Source: Liolophura sinensis
Taxonomy: Eukaryota; Mollusca; Polyplacophora; Chitonida; Chitonidae
Direction of reading: 5' to 3'
DNA length: 64,000 nucleotides
Assembly: GCF_032854445.1 (NCBI RefSeq)
Contig: NC_088305.1
Coordinates: forward strand, 21,864,955 to 21,928,954
The first letter of the stretch is position 1. Every line of letters starts with the position of its first letter. Below the pieces are notes generated by a model. The model searched no databases. It was not told the origin of the DNA and saw only the letters and a program-made list of their open reading frames with translations. Position numbers and translations under genes: made by a program. Positions 1 to 11,541 of this stretch are shown here, piece by piece.

Positions 1-369
1 TACTGCTTGTGGTCCTGATCACGTATACTATAAGTTTCTGAACCATTTACCACCAGAGTCATTGCAGCCTCTCTTGGACTTGCTTAATGATATTTGGATA
101 ACTGGTAATTTTCCAGCCTCATGGAGGGAGGCGTGTATCATCCCGGTTCCTAAACCGGGTAAGGATCATACTGATCCAAATAATTACCGTCCCATAGCTC
201 TTACCAGCTGTGTCTGTAAGACTGTGGAATGGATGATTAATGATAGACTTGTTTGGTTTCTTGAAACCAACAAGTTACTTTCTGATATTCAATGCGGTTT
301 TCGTCAAGGTAGATCCACTATGGATCACCTTGTTCGATTTGAAATTTTTATTCGAGATGGCTTCATCAA
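1..369 (+). pseudogene. LINE copy A, left part: RT fragment of ORF2
   Basis: The open frame from base 2 to 369 encodes the first conserved blocks of a non-LTR reverse transcriptase: ACGPDHVYYKFL, then NYRPIALTSCVCKTVEWM and GFRQGRSTMDHLVRFE. It matches residues about 450-575 of the intact ORF2 of LINE copy B (12855-16550) with few differences, one being R to W in KTMERM/KTVEWM. The window starts inside the element, so its 5' part is unseen. The frame is cut at 369/370 by a hAT transposon and resumes at about 4157. Seen: homology to copy B and the split. Inferred: a single original insertion later broken by the hAT. Confidence 0.9.
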
Positions 370-3300
370 CAGACCTGTTTACCTCTAAATTTTACTTGGA
401 GTAATCTCAGTAACAAAAATTAGTAATCTGAACCAAAAATTAGTAGTTTCAACACAATGCTTTATTTTGAAGTGATGAACACCTACAGCATCTATCTGTG
501 GAAGTGTTCCTGTTTTTGATGTATTGGAATATCATTTAAAACTGAGCAAAACTTTCATTACCAACCATTTCAACCACAATACATCGATTCATATCAACAC
601 CCTCAACTATGAAATTATGCATTTACTTTTTTCAGTTATTTAACATGGCAAGCTTTGATTTAAGAAAGTGAACGAGCAAGGAATTGTCATTCATTACAAC
701 AAAATTTCTGACCATAAATACTGAATCATAATAGCCATTCGAAATGTTTCAAATTTGTGATAAATCACAAGACTGGGAGATTGCCACTGGCATTAATTAC
801 GTGGTCATAGAAATGTAATATGCAGACTTAAAGCGATCTAATTCAGAGGAAGTGTAGGCTCTCCTGTCAAATCTTCCAGGGCGTGATTTCAGGAGGAGCA
901 GGCTCTCAATGGTACTGTCTGACAAACAAGACCGTTGATCAGTCCGATTTTTGCGAACACAAGAGAAAACTCTTTCACAATGTGCACTAGAATGAGGGAT
1001 TGTCAGAATCCCACACATGACAACTGATAACTCCTTGAAACACAACTCGTCGTTTTCGTTGCGAATGTTGCCAATTGCAACCCATGTAGTATCCATTCTG
1101 TCTGACATACATCGATTTATGTCACTTTCATTCCAACTCTGGTAGGCTGCAAACTGACGCAGGATTGTCTGGCGTTGCACATCTCTTGGGAGAAGGCATG
1201 GAAATCTATCAACAAAAAATCTAATGCTTTTGTCATCTATGCTGGACCTTACGGCTGGATCTGCCACCTTAGCGTGATTCAGTAAGCCATCTGAAAGAGG
1301 TAGTTTTTCCAAAAGGTACTTTGTTAAGACCTGATAATACTTCTTAATATATTTGTAGAAATCATTGATCCTCTCCTCTCTTAGATGATTAGCCTCTCTG
1401 TTGTTGAGGAAAGTTTCAGCAGCATCACCAATTAGTATACTCTGGTTGTCTTTTAAGTTGTAAGACTGTAAGTACTGAACTTCATGCAACAATTTCCCAG
1501 TCAATGCTGAAGGCTTCAGGTAACACTCAAATATTGTCCTCACTAGTCGTTGAAGAGATCTGCCAAGGATGTGAATTTTTGGTTCTTCAGCTTGGAAGGC
1601 AACAAGGACTGTATCAAACAATGAATGTACATAGAGCAGGAAGTGAGCAAATAAACAGTTTGTTGGTGAGCGAACAAAAGTTAATATGCTTTCGATCTTC
1701 TTTCCTGCATAGGATCCATCCCTTTTTGGCCCCTTGGCCAGCTCCTGCTTTTCATGAGTGAAGTAGAGTTTGAGTGCGTCCCAGTTTTGTACCATACGAG
1801 CAACACACCTGAAACAAAATCAAAGTTGTGGTTACTTCCAAGGCTTGACTATTCAATGAGCATAAGTCATAGCTACATTAGCAAATCATTGTATATAAAG
1901 TCAACATCTTGATCTCCTAAAATGTAGTCTGTGTTTTATTTAGTATGTGTGTGTTTTGTGTTCAACACCCTAGTCAACAATTTTGCAGTCATATGAAGGA
2001 GATGTCAGTTTTATGGGTGGAGAAAACCAGGTTTTATTTAGTAAGACAATCTGGTCACATAATATTAAATGTGGACGGCAGTGCAAAATAAGTCAAATGA
2101 CACTTTTATGAAAATGGGGGTGGGTGGGGAGTTTGTTTTAATTTTCTATCTTTGTGCACTTTTTTGAGTGTGTGTGTGTGGGAGGGGGGCAGTGGTATTA
2201 GAGAAGCATTTTAAAAACTTTTTAGTCAAACTACCTGCTTATACTGAGCCATCTGGTACACACATGCTTGAGCATTTTCCTCTGTTCGCTTCCACAGAAG
2301 TCTTGTTCAGCTTTAAATTTATCAAGTCTTGTTGAACTTTTCTGGAAGAAGTAGTATATATCAGTCAAGGCATCTTCAAAGGGAGGCAAACACTCTGTTC
2401 CAGCTTTCCTAGCCCCATTGTGGATGGTATGTAAAGTGTAACCAGCCAGGAATACACTTTCATGTGCTCCTTTAACATATGCATACACTCCTTTGTGCTG
2501 ACCAACCATGACGCTTGCATTATCACAGCCCAAAGTAAGGCAATTTGTCCAGCTTAACCCAGCAGATTTCACTTCAGCATCCACTAACTTGAATATATTT
2601 TCACCTGTAAACATTCAAATAAACATTTTTTTTTAGATTTTAAATCAACTATATGTAGCATGAACATAGCAAGTTAATAACAGAAATGAGAATATGGTTT
2701 CTAAAACTTGTCATATTGTTTCAAGTACACTCGTCAATAATATAAAATTAATATATTTCTATACAGCAATATATAATACAATATAGCCTTAATACGGTTA
2801 CCTGTGGCAGATCCATTGCAGATTGCAAGACTGAGCAATTCAGACGTGGCTTCGTTTGTTTCTGGATTCAAACACCTCACCACTATTGGGTACTGCTTGC
2901 TATTACTGTCATTACTTCCATCAGTAGAAATTGTATACGGCTGGGATTTCATCCTCTGAACAAGGGACTCTTTAGCTGTTTTTGCTACTTCTTTAATTAC
3001 AGCTGTCGCTTTATTCCTGCAACGATTCATTCCTGTAATAAAATATAAAAAAAAATCTAAAAATTCCAATGAAAGTATTAGGTCTACACTACATATCTAC
3101 TAGCAGATCTAAAAGTGCCATCAAAATCCCCCGACCAAAGCTAGATTTGAACCCTCGACTCGTGTATGGCCCTAAAGAAAATGCTCATCAGTTTTGATCA
3201 ACATATCCAGTACTACTAGCCTTTGTAGTCCTATTTCCCGCCCCAATTTTAAAATAAGAGTTTAGTGTTAATGTAACATAGCAGGCCTATATATCGTCTG

Positions 3301-4150
3301 CCTTGACGAGAATTGTTGTTAATTGTATGATACAAAGATAAAACAAAGAAGAAGCGCATACCTTTAGCTATTTCAGAGTCGGGAAACATTTTCTGGAAGC
3401 ACTGGGTTAAAGAATCAGCTGTGGCCAGGGACAAATTTAGCTCAGCTATCATTTCGCACATCATAACTTCGGCTGCTATAATTTGTTGTTGTAGTTTTGT
3501 TTGGTTGTTTTTCTCACTCCTCACGAGATAGCTGGCCATGCTGTTTGATGAAGAAGCTCTCGAAACGATGTTTTTGTGATATAACGAGTTGATATGTTTC
3601 CTGCAATCATCTTGTCCGCCATGTGAACAGCTGAAATCCTTTCTACACAACTTGCAATGCACATAATGTTCTCCTTTACCAGATGCAACGAGGCATGGCC
3701 AGATGTTATTATACGCCTTCCGAAATCTCTGTTTTGAAGCCTTGTCCCGCTTTTTCTTTCGACTTTCGTCGTCGTCTGACTCATGAGCTCGCTTCGAGTC
3801 CGACATGGTTGACTGACTTGGCGGTAAAACACAGAATTCTCCACGGCGCGGTGCAGCGCTCGTCTACAACCGGTTTTCAGTACATATATAACATGAACAC
3901 CCCTGAGCGGAGACTTAGATGCAAAGGGAGATTACTCACGATGCTGGTTTTTTGAGAAAGAGTTGTTTCCCGTGCTTTGAATCTAGTTGACACGTTCATT
4001 TATATCGCATAATATTTTACACAATCTATTCGTAAAATTCGTGGTATCAACACTTTACAAATCGTAATTATTTCGACAGCAGCGTAGTGGCGTAGTTTAC
4101 AGGTAAAATTCGTAAAAACTACGCCAAATTCGTAAGAGTAAACAGGTCTG
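370..4150 (-). mobile_element. hAT DNA transposon inserted in LINE copy A
   Basis: The element is 3.78 kb, bounded by perfect 13-bp terminal inverted repeats: CAGACCTGTTTAC at 370-382 and its reverse complement at 4138-4150. The flanks are CATCAA (364-369) and TATCAA (4151-4156), an imperfect 6-bp target duplication. Removing the element and one copy restores the LINE sequence seen in copy B at 14565-14590. Classical hAT elements make 8-bp duplications, so 5-6 bp points to one of the hAT subgroups with shorter ones (from memory). It encodes one four-exon transposase on the minus strand. Bases 383-796 and 3807-4137 are AT-rich ends with no other gene seen. Confidence 0.92.
797..3806 (-). CDS. 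hAT transposase, BED zinc finger, four exons, intact
   Basis: Cut-and-paste transposase acting on the ends of the surrounding element. GT-AG junctions read from the sequence give exons 3806-3362, 3032-2802, 2604-2235 and 1808-797. Their lengths (445, 231, 370, 1012) total 2058 nt, an uninterrupted 685-codon frame plus stop. Exon 1 has a BED-type zinc finger (WPCLVASGKGEHYVHCKLC, then H...H at RKHINSLYH). Exons 2-3 carry the likely catalytic Asp residues (STDGSND, LGCDNAS) and the CTRW motif. Exon 4 ends in the hAT dimerisation region with the expected Glu (SAHCERVFSCVRKNR). No frameshift or stop occurs in any exon. Start chosen at the first Met before the BED finger (MSDSKRAHES). Intron positions are inferred from splice consensus and phase agreement; a transcript would settle them. 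Confidence 0.85.
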
Positions 4151-4156
4151 TATCAA

Positions 4157-6392
4157 TAACAAACATGTGGTGTCCTTATTTTTCGACCTTGAAAAGGCCT
4201 ACGACACCACATGGAAATATGGTATTTTAAAAGACCTCGCAGATATGGGTCTTAAAGGTCGCTTACCTATATTTATATCTCAATTTTTATCTGATCGTCA
4301 GTTTAAGGTACGGGTTGGGTCCATTTTTTCTGACTCTTATGAGCAGGAAATGGGTGTACCCCAGGGCGGCATTCTATCACCAACTCTGTTAAGCATAAAA
4401 ATAAATAACCTAGCAAAAACATTAACATCTGGCATACAGGGTTCTTTATACGTGGATGATTTCCTTATATGCTACCGAGCTAAAAATATGAATAATATCG
4501 AACGTCAGTTGCAGCTTTGTCTCAATAAGATCGAGAAATGGGCAACTGAAAACGGTTTTAGATTTTCAACGTCTAAAACCGTCGGTATGCATTTTTGTAA
4601 TAAACGGAAACTTCATCTTGACCCCGAGCTTAATTTTTGTGGTGAACAGATTAAAATTGTTGGAGAAACAAAATTTGTAGGTATAATATTTGATAGTAAG
4701 CTATCTTTTATACCTCATATTAAAATGCTTAAAGCTAAATGTACAAAGGCTCTCAATATAATTAAGGACGTGTCTAGCACCGATTGGGGTGCTGACCGAT
4801 CAGTTTTACTTAACTTGTATCGCTCTCTGGCGAGGTCTAAATTGGACTATGGATGCATCATTTACGGCTCCGCTAGGAAGTCGTACATGAAAATGTTGGA
4901 TCCTGTCCATCATCAAGGCTTGAGGCTCAGCCTTGGTGCTTTTAGAACTTCCCCAGTAGAAAGTTTATACGTGGAGGCTAATGAGCCTTCTTTATATCAC
5001 CGACGTATAAAACTGAGCCTTCAATATGCTACTAAGCTTAAAGCTCATCCAACAAACCCTGCCTACGACTGTGTTTTCAATCCATTATATGTAGACAAAT
5101 ATACTAAATGTCCTAACAAGATCCCTTCGTTCGGTGTTCGTGTTAAGGACCGTAGTGTGGAAACCAACATTAAACTTGGGGACATAGCTCCGGTTTCTTT
5201 TCCGGAGTCGCCTCCATGGCTTCTTACACAACCTAAATTCATATTTGATCTACGTAAATATAATAAATCCAATACAAATTCTCTTATAATTCAGCAAGGT
5301 TTTGCTGAAATTAAGGCTAAATATTCGGATTATAAATTTATATATACTGATGTTTCAAAAGATGGGGACAGAGTTGCAGCTGCAGCTGTTTTAGAGCAGC
5401 GAGTTGCTTCTCTTCGTCTTCCATCCTCTTCGTCAATCTTTTCTGCAGAGGCCAGAGCTATACTCCTGGCCTTATCATATGTTTCTTCTGGGCATGCCCA
5501 GAGGGCAGCGATATGCAGCGACTCGCTTTCTTGCCTTTTGGCAATTCAGAATAAGTTTAAAAATCCGTTGATCCTCGAAATATTAGCCATACATAGAAAA
5601 CAAATTAAAAGAGGTAAAGATATCATATTCTGCTGGATACCAAGTCATACTGGTATCCATGGAAACACAGTCGTAGACAGGGAGGCAAAGGCTGCCCTAA
5701 ATCAATCCATATCAAAAGTTAAAATCCCTTATACTGACGTGAAGTCAAATATTCTTAAATATATTCGTCGCCTTTGGCAGGGTGAATGGGACTTGCAGAT
5801 CCATAATAAACTGCATGCTATTCATCCGGTCATTGGCTACAATGACTATACTTACCAAATGTCTCGTAGAGACCAAGTAGTTTTAACTAGGTGACGTATT
5901 GGGCATTCTCATCTGACACACAATTTCATCTTAGATGGGAGGAGTGCTCCCGAGTGTGTTGGATGTGATGCTGAATACGGCATCAAACATATCCTGGTTG
6001 ACTGCGTAGACTTTACTCATGTTCGGAAAGATTCTAGACAGTCAACTCTATATATGATTTATTTGACAGCATCGCTGGCGATGTTGTCATAAATTATTTG
6101 AAGGCCATTGGCCTATATCATAAAATATAAATTGTAATTGTCATAAATATCCAGAGATAAACAGTTATATACATATAGATTCATACATATACTATAACCC
6201 TGGTTTTCGAGTTTTAACTCTTATTTTTCTTTTATACGATTTTAAACATGTCTGTATTTTTGTTTTACTTTGGATGTTCATATTATCATATCGAAAACCT
6301 TTACCGTCTCGCGTTTTCACCTTGTTCTCGCTACGATATGGCTGAAATATTGCCGATGTGGCGTTAAACCATAATCGTTCATTCATTCATTC
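4157..6392 (+). mobile_element. LINE copy A, right part, with (ATTC)n 3' end
   Basis: Continuation of copy A beyond the hAT: the rest of RT, RNase H and the 3' UTR, nearly identical to copy B 14580-16804. The 3' UTR ends with the same block (GGCTGAAATATTGCCG, then GCGTTAAACC) and an (ATTC)n tail at about 6378-6392. A target duplication cannot be tested because the 5' end is outside the window. Confidence 0.9.
4167..6130 (+). pseudogene. LINE copy A ORF2, RT and RNase H portion, decayed
   Basis: Encodes the RT palm with the catalytic YVDD (GSLYVDDFLICY), thumb, and an RNase H domain (SIFSAEARAILLAL, AICSDSLSCLLAI, CWIPSHTGIHGNTVVDREAK). The frame stops at 5892-5894, where TGA replaces the TGC Cys codon of copy B at the start of the C-terminal Cys/His segment. 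A further frameshift lies near 6028-6045, where copy B reads VRQRFYT. The RNase H motif TDGS of copy B is TDVS here. Inactive relic; function was LINE reverse transcription. Confidence 0.88.
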
Positions 6393-6888
6393 TTCCAGTG
6401 TTGCATTCTCCACAACATTATCTGTCTGTCTATGCAACACAAACACGGCGGTTCATCCCCACATGGACACGCAAAGTCTATATATACGCCGTCTTCAGTT
6501 TCCAAATAATAATAATATTCTTCTTCATAATTATTACTACTATCATTAAATTCATCGCTAGCGTGTTGGTATTGGTCCATATTATTTGGATTCTGTTGTT
6601 GCATCGCATGTTCGTCTCTTTCTATGAAGCTCAATCTTGTACACACTGCATCGAGAATTTCTCTAATTCTTTATTTGTTTACTGAGGATATCCCACAACC
6701 CATGGGTCACTAGGGGGTCTCCTCAAACTTATATACATCATACATTTATATAATCAAAAACTTGATAGTGAAGAATAACATATTTACAATACACATCGGC
6801 GTCCAATACTGCACACACTCATATACTTCATTAAGTACCGATTATATAACAGATTTAAGAATGGGTTTCAGTCTTAGCACTTTGTACC
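6393..6888. other. No recognisable gene; junction between two LINEs
   Basis: AT-rich spacer between the 3' end of LINE copy A and the C-terminal coding end of the minus-strand LINE. Part, probably from about 6690 upward, should be the 3' UTR of the minus-strand LINE. An 87-codon minus-strand frame (6383-6646) rich in Asn, Glu and Tyr followed by a Cys cluster (ACPCGDEPPCLCC) exists but matches nothing I know and overlaps the LINE A tail, so I do not call it a gene. Confidence 0.5.
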
Positions 6889-9800
6889 TTAAAAGGAGCT
6901 TGTTTCAACTACTTGGTGAGTACGATGGATAAATCTTCGAGTATCTTGAATGAATTTGCGCACAGAACAGAATATGGTTTTATTGTCTTCAAGAGATAGG
7001 TCATTTGATCCAAAAAGTAAAATATTTGAGATATGTTTTGAGCAATGCGGAAGGAAAATAGATAAGTGAGCATTTGGAGAAATCGTTTTAGTAAACCTGT
7101 CGAACATGTGCTTCCTTTGAGTGGCATATGCGGGACATTCAATAAGAAAATGATGAGAGTTTTCACATTTGTAATTACATTTATGACAAGAGTGGTCATC
7201 TGAAAGGCCATTGGTAAATAAGTCTGCGTGAAGAGCGCTCAGTCCCATCCGCATCCTACAATGCAGTATCGAGGAAAATGTTACAAAAGAATCGTACAGT
7301 AAGGAAATAGTAATGCTGTCAACAAAACTAGGTTTGAGATAGGATTTAAGCTTTTCTAGAGAGTCGTGATGAAAGTGGAGAGGTATTGAATTCCAATCTT
7401 TAATTGTTTGGGGAATAAATGACGACATGTACAACTGGATACGACCTTTGGGAAGACGGATGTTGTGCTTATTTCGTAGATTGTATGTACTGGCGACAGC
7501 TTCATTTCCGCATGGTAGTAATTTTTTCAAATAAGGAGGCGATAGCCCATTTATAATTTTATGGAAGAGAAGAATTCTGTGGGATCTACGTCTCACATAA
7601 AGCGGTTCCCATCTTAGTTCGTTTAATAATTTACTATACGATGTCCGACGTAGGCCCCCAGAACAGAGAAGAGCAGCTCTTTGCTGAATTGTTTTAAGTT
7701 TTTGAGACAACACTATACCGCAATTGTCAAACAGGATGTCACCATATTCGATGGTAGATCTTATTTGACTGAAGTATAGAGTTTTCAAACATTTTCGGGT
7801 AAGGCATTTCTTACATCGGTTGAGAATACTCAGTTTTTTGTTACATTTATTAACTAAGTTTCTAATGTGTTCGTCCCATTTCCCATTATGTTGTAAAAAG
7901 ATCCCAAGGTGTTTGTGGGATGAACGCTCTTCACCTCCGTGCCTTTAAGATACAGTTTGGGATAGGAAGGATTTCCCTTTAATGATACAAGTAAATAAAC
8001 TGTCTTAAGAGCATTGAATGTGACACACCATTGATTTGCCCACGATGCTAACTTGTTAAGGTCGGTTCAGTCTAGTTTCTGAGGCTGGTAGTTCTTTAAT
8101 TTCTTCTAACAAGGATGTGTCGTCAGCAAATATATTTATGTCACATTCAATATTAGTATTTATATCATTTATGAAGATAAGAAACAACAAAGGACCAAGT
8201 ACAGAGCCCTGGGGAACTCCCGAGTACGTAGGATTCGAGCTAGATTCTTTACCGTTGAGGCAAACAGAGATTGATGGATCAGATAAGTAATCATTTATCC
8301 ACGCCAGTAACATTCCTCCAATACCCATCTGCCTCAACTTAAATAGTAAACCTGTGTGCCAAACCTTGTCAAAGGCTTTGCTCACATCCAAGAATACCAA
8401 ACACATATCATTACCGTTGTCTAAACCTTTATAAATATTATGGACGATTTTAGTTAGTTGACAGATAGTTGAATCACCACTTTTGAATCCTGCATTGTGA
8501 GGAATAAGAATATTGTTTATCGTAAGATATTGATATAAATGTTTATAGACGACTTTTTCAAATACTTTGGATATCGATGGTTGAAGACATACTGGTCTGT
8601 AGTTAGAAATACAATGTCGATCACCTTTTTTTAAATACTGGGCAAACACGGCACCTTTTCCACGCGGACGGAAAGACGCCGTTTTGTAATGAAGAGTTAA
8701 ATAGTTTAGTAAGCGAGGTACTATACTTCCTGCTGCACTCTGCAACATAAAATTACTGATCCCATCCGGACCTGATGCCTTCCTTGTATTTAACGAACTG
8801 AGACACTGACCAACTTCTTTTTCAGTTATTTGTATACTGTTTAAACGAGTTGTAGTAACGAAGGAGAAGTCCGGCAAGTCGGGGACAGGAGATGGAAGGT
8901 CAGAATGTGATGCAAAGAAAGCACAGAAAGCACTGGCCTTATCAATATCACTGGACACATTTTTAACATTTACAAGTAGCGGTGGTATTGGAGGTTTTGC
9001 TTTACAACCCAACAGTGATTTCATTGAAGACCAGTAAGTCTTGGTATCTAGATTAGGGTCAGATAGTTTGGTCTTCAGACGTGTAGCGTAGCGACGAATT
9101 GCCTCTCTTTTGGCTGTGTTGGCCTCCCTTCTGGCTATATAAAAGCGAAATTTATCCTTTTCATTTTTAGATCTTTTATACATTTTAAAGCATGTATTTC
9201 GAATTCGTAACTTATATCGCACATCATTGGTCACCCAGGGCTTTGTCGCGAGGTCTCACGGTAATTTCTTTATTTGGGATAGCTTCCTTACAGCATGACA
9301 GAAAAAGATTTGACCATGCATACACTTTGTCATTTGTATCAGTGAAAACGTCACATATATCCCAGGGTGAGACAGACAGTAAGTTACGTAGACGGTCTAT
9401 ATCAGCACATTTAAGGTCCCATACATGTCTTTTAAAAGATTTAGGTTTATCATGGCACAGAACATCCAGTTTACAATAGATCGTGCAGTGGTCAAGATTA
9501 GCCATGGGACAAGCCACTCCGTAATCTATTACATATCTCATGTTGTCAGTGATTATTAAATCTAATAAATAAGCACTATCTTCCGTATATCTTGTCGGCT
9601 CATTCAGTATTTGAAATAAATTTTTTCCAGCCAAAAGGTCGAAAAGTTTCATTTTTAATTCACTCTTATCATGGTATTTATTCCAGTCAGTGCAGCGATC
9701 GTTAAAATCACCAAATATTAGTAAAGCATGTGGGTTTTCTGATATAACAGAAGTGAGAGTAGAATCAAAGTTATCAATAAAAAGATCCCGTGATTCCGTT

Positions 9801-10470
9801 GATTGGTTAGGAGGTCGGTAACATACAGCAACTAATACACTTCTATTGAACAATTCAATTGTAATCCATAGCATTTCATTTTCATTTTCAAGATCTAATC
9901 TGCGTGTGATATTCAATGATGACTTACAATAAATGGCAACACCCCACCATGCCTATCTCTGTCTTTCCTTATAATGTAGTACCCTTCTATATTAACTCTT
10001 TCATCTGGTATGGCAGAACTAAGCCAAGTTTCTGTTACACAAATAATATCGTAATCATGTTCATTTACAAGTACGGTTGAGACTTCGTCTAACTTAGAAT
10101 ATGATGACATTTGATCATCAGACTGAGCCAGAAGGCTCCTAGCATTACAATGACAACATCTTAAGTTATGCGAGCTTGGTGGTCGCGGATTTTTATGTAT
10201 ATCTCCGCATCGCAGCAGTAATGCGATATTGACAAAACGTAATTCAAATTGTTTAACATACAAAGAATACCTGTAATAACACAAAATAGTAGAGTCAGTA
10301 GCATTACAAATCACTGTTAATTCATTCAGCAAGTTTATAAGTTTGATTAAGTGTACCCTACTTTTACAGCACACAAAGTTATACCAAGTCCCGATTGCCA
10401 CACGATATTGACTCAGGTAATCCATGACGTAACAACATTTAAGAACTAAAGAAGCACATGAAGAGATTAA
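6693..10470 (-). mobile_element. Minus-strand CR1/L2-like non-LTR retrotransposon
   Basis: Extent inferred from the ORF remains plus an AT-rich 3' flank. Its 5' border coincides with the start of the inverted-repeat zone around 10458-10495 described separately, so it may be truncated or interrupted there. No tail repeat or target duplication was identified. At least three frameshifts make it inactive. Confidence 0.65.
6889..10440 (-). pseudogene. CR1/L2-like LINE ORF (endonuclease-RT), frameshifted
   Basis: One original polyprotein now in four frames. 10476-9913: N-terminal region, a 2A-like motif CGDIHKNPRP (10209-10180) and the start of an APE-type endonuclease (VTETWLSSAI). 9916-9224: rest of the endonuclease (FGDFNDRCTDW, LDLIITDN, NLDHCTIYCKL). 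9234-8056: reverse transcriptase (RKASGPDGISNFML, FLDVSKAFDKVWH, GVPQGSVLGPLLFLIFIND, NIFADDTSLL). After a frameshift and about 270 nt without a clear frame, 7788-6889 gives the C-terminal part (IEYGDILFDNCG, WNSIPLHFH) ending in a CHKC...H...C finger. No RNase H is seen, unlike the other LINE family here. CR1/L2 placement is from motif recollection. The supposed start at 10476 is not ATG; an in-frame Met lies near 10423. Confidence 0.85.
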
Positions 10471-10936
10471 ATTCAAAAACAGATATATCCATTTCTTTTG
10501 TTTTGAGTAAAATCAAGTTTTTTTCTCTGATGAACTCTTTTTCAAATAACCCAATGAACTTTACATTATCTAATAATTAGACAAAATTCAAACAAACTGG
10601 TATTGTAATTTAAAATGTTTCATTTAATGGAGCAGATAATTAGAATCAATAAAATTAACTTTAGGCACAAAAACAGATATACGCCACTTTTGGCGCAAAA
10701 GCAGACAAATCCTGCGCTGTATTTTCGTAAAATGAAATGATTTCTTCTCGCAAATTATAGCGATCTTTGATGTAAGACATTGTTGTTTTGTTCCTCTTTA
10801 CTTTATTTTGTTCCATAATGTTACCATAACATAACATTAAATCAGAAGTTTCAATGAACGAGACATTTTGCGTGTGACAACCATAATTTTAACAGAAAGG
10901 AACATTGTGGTGAACGACTTTGTTCTTTGCTACTGA
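10441..10936. repeat. Left inverted-repeat zone paired with 19.02-19.23 kb
   Basis: No gene. It holds CAAAAACAGATAT-type motifs at about 10474-10494 and 10669-10688, plus a related GCGCAAAAGCAGAC at 10693-10706. The same motifs occur in the opposite orientation at 19027-19228, beyond the DUF7869-like gene. Around each outermost copy the similarity includes GAAGAG, then TTAA, then TTCAAAA. LINE copy B was inserted just right of this zone, separating it from the gene at 16896-18956. I read it as one end of a DNA transposon containing that gene; this is inference. Confidence 0.5.
10923..10936. repeat. Target-site duplication of LINE copy B, left
   Basis: TTCTTTGCTACTGA here is repeated exactly at 16805-16818 on the other side of LINE copy B. 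A perfect 14-bp duplication fits target-primed reverse transcription and a recent insertion. Confidence 0.95.
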
Positions 10937-11541
10937 CCCCCCGTGGGGTTTCCGGGGTGATAAGAATAGGACCTCAGCCCTCTAGGCAAGCTTGTCGTAA
11001 AAGTCGACTAACCTAGAGCTCTCCTGTGTGAGCCCGGTGAATATAATAGGCTCACATCTTCTCGGTTGTGTGAGAGGCAACCGGGGAGCGACCTGTTTGC
11101 CGTGGGTTGCGACCCGTAATCTACGAGGACGGGATCCTGGTGGCTGAGGGTGGGTTGGTCTTGCGAGATCCTCACGCCCAACACGCCACTTTGGCCCTTA
11201 CTTGGAGAGAGACGGGAGGTCGGATGGGCCCGGTCCGATCAATCGGCTGGTCACGTCAAGCCCTACAGATGATCTCGTTGGTCATTTCTTTCACTTACTG
11301 TGATGTGAAATTGGTATTTCCCCAAATGCTCTTCTCTGGGATCGATGTAGAAGGCGGTGGCTAATGGGTCAATCGAGTAGATTGGGTTTAACCTTGTCGG
11401 TATAACTCAATTTGTTCGAGTATACCTTGCGTGGATTCCCTGTTTCTAATTTCTGCTGGACATCCGCAGAGGTAGATTCGCCCTTGTTGGCACTCCGTGG
11501 CGGGTGGGGGACACGTAAGGTGAATTCTTACTATATCAATT
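10937..11541 (+). promoter_or_regulatory. LINE copy B 5' UTR, presumed internal promoter
   Basis: GC-rich leader shared almost base for base with copy C (61459-62051) and the visible start of copy D. It contains the CTTGTCGTAAAAG/CGACTAACC motif and an inverted pair CGGTTGTG...GCAACCGGG near 11063-11085. Autonomous LINEs need an internal promoter, so one is expected here, but no specific element is recognised. An 85-codon frame (11107-11364) exists and has a counterpart in copy C; near-identity of the DNA makes this weak evidence of coding. Confidence 0.6.

Noticed and set aside
1504-1761. Plus-strand ORF opposite the hAT transposase
   Set aside because: Shadow of hAT exon 4 on the other strand, no recognisable domain.
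6383-6646. 87-aa minus-strand Cys/Tyr-rich gene
   Set aside because: Overlaps the LINE A 3' tail, has no recognisable domain and no supporting splice or conservation signal.
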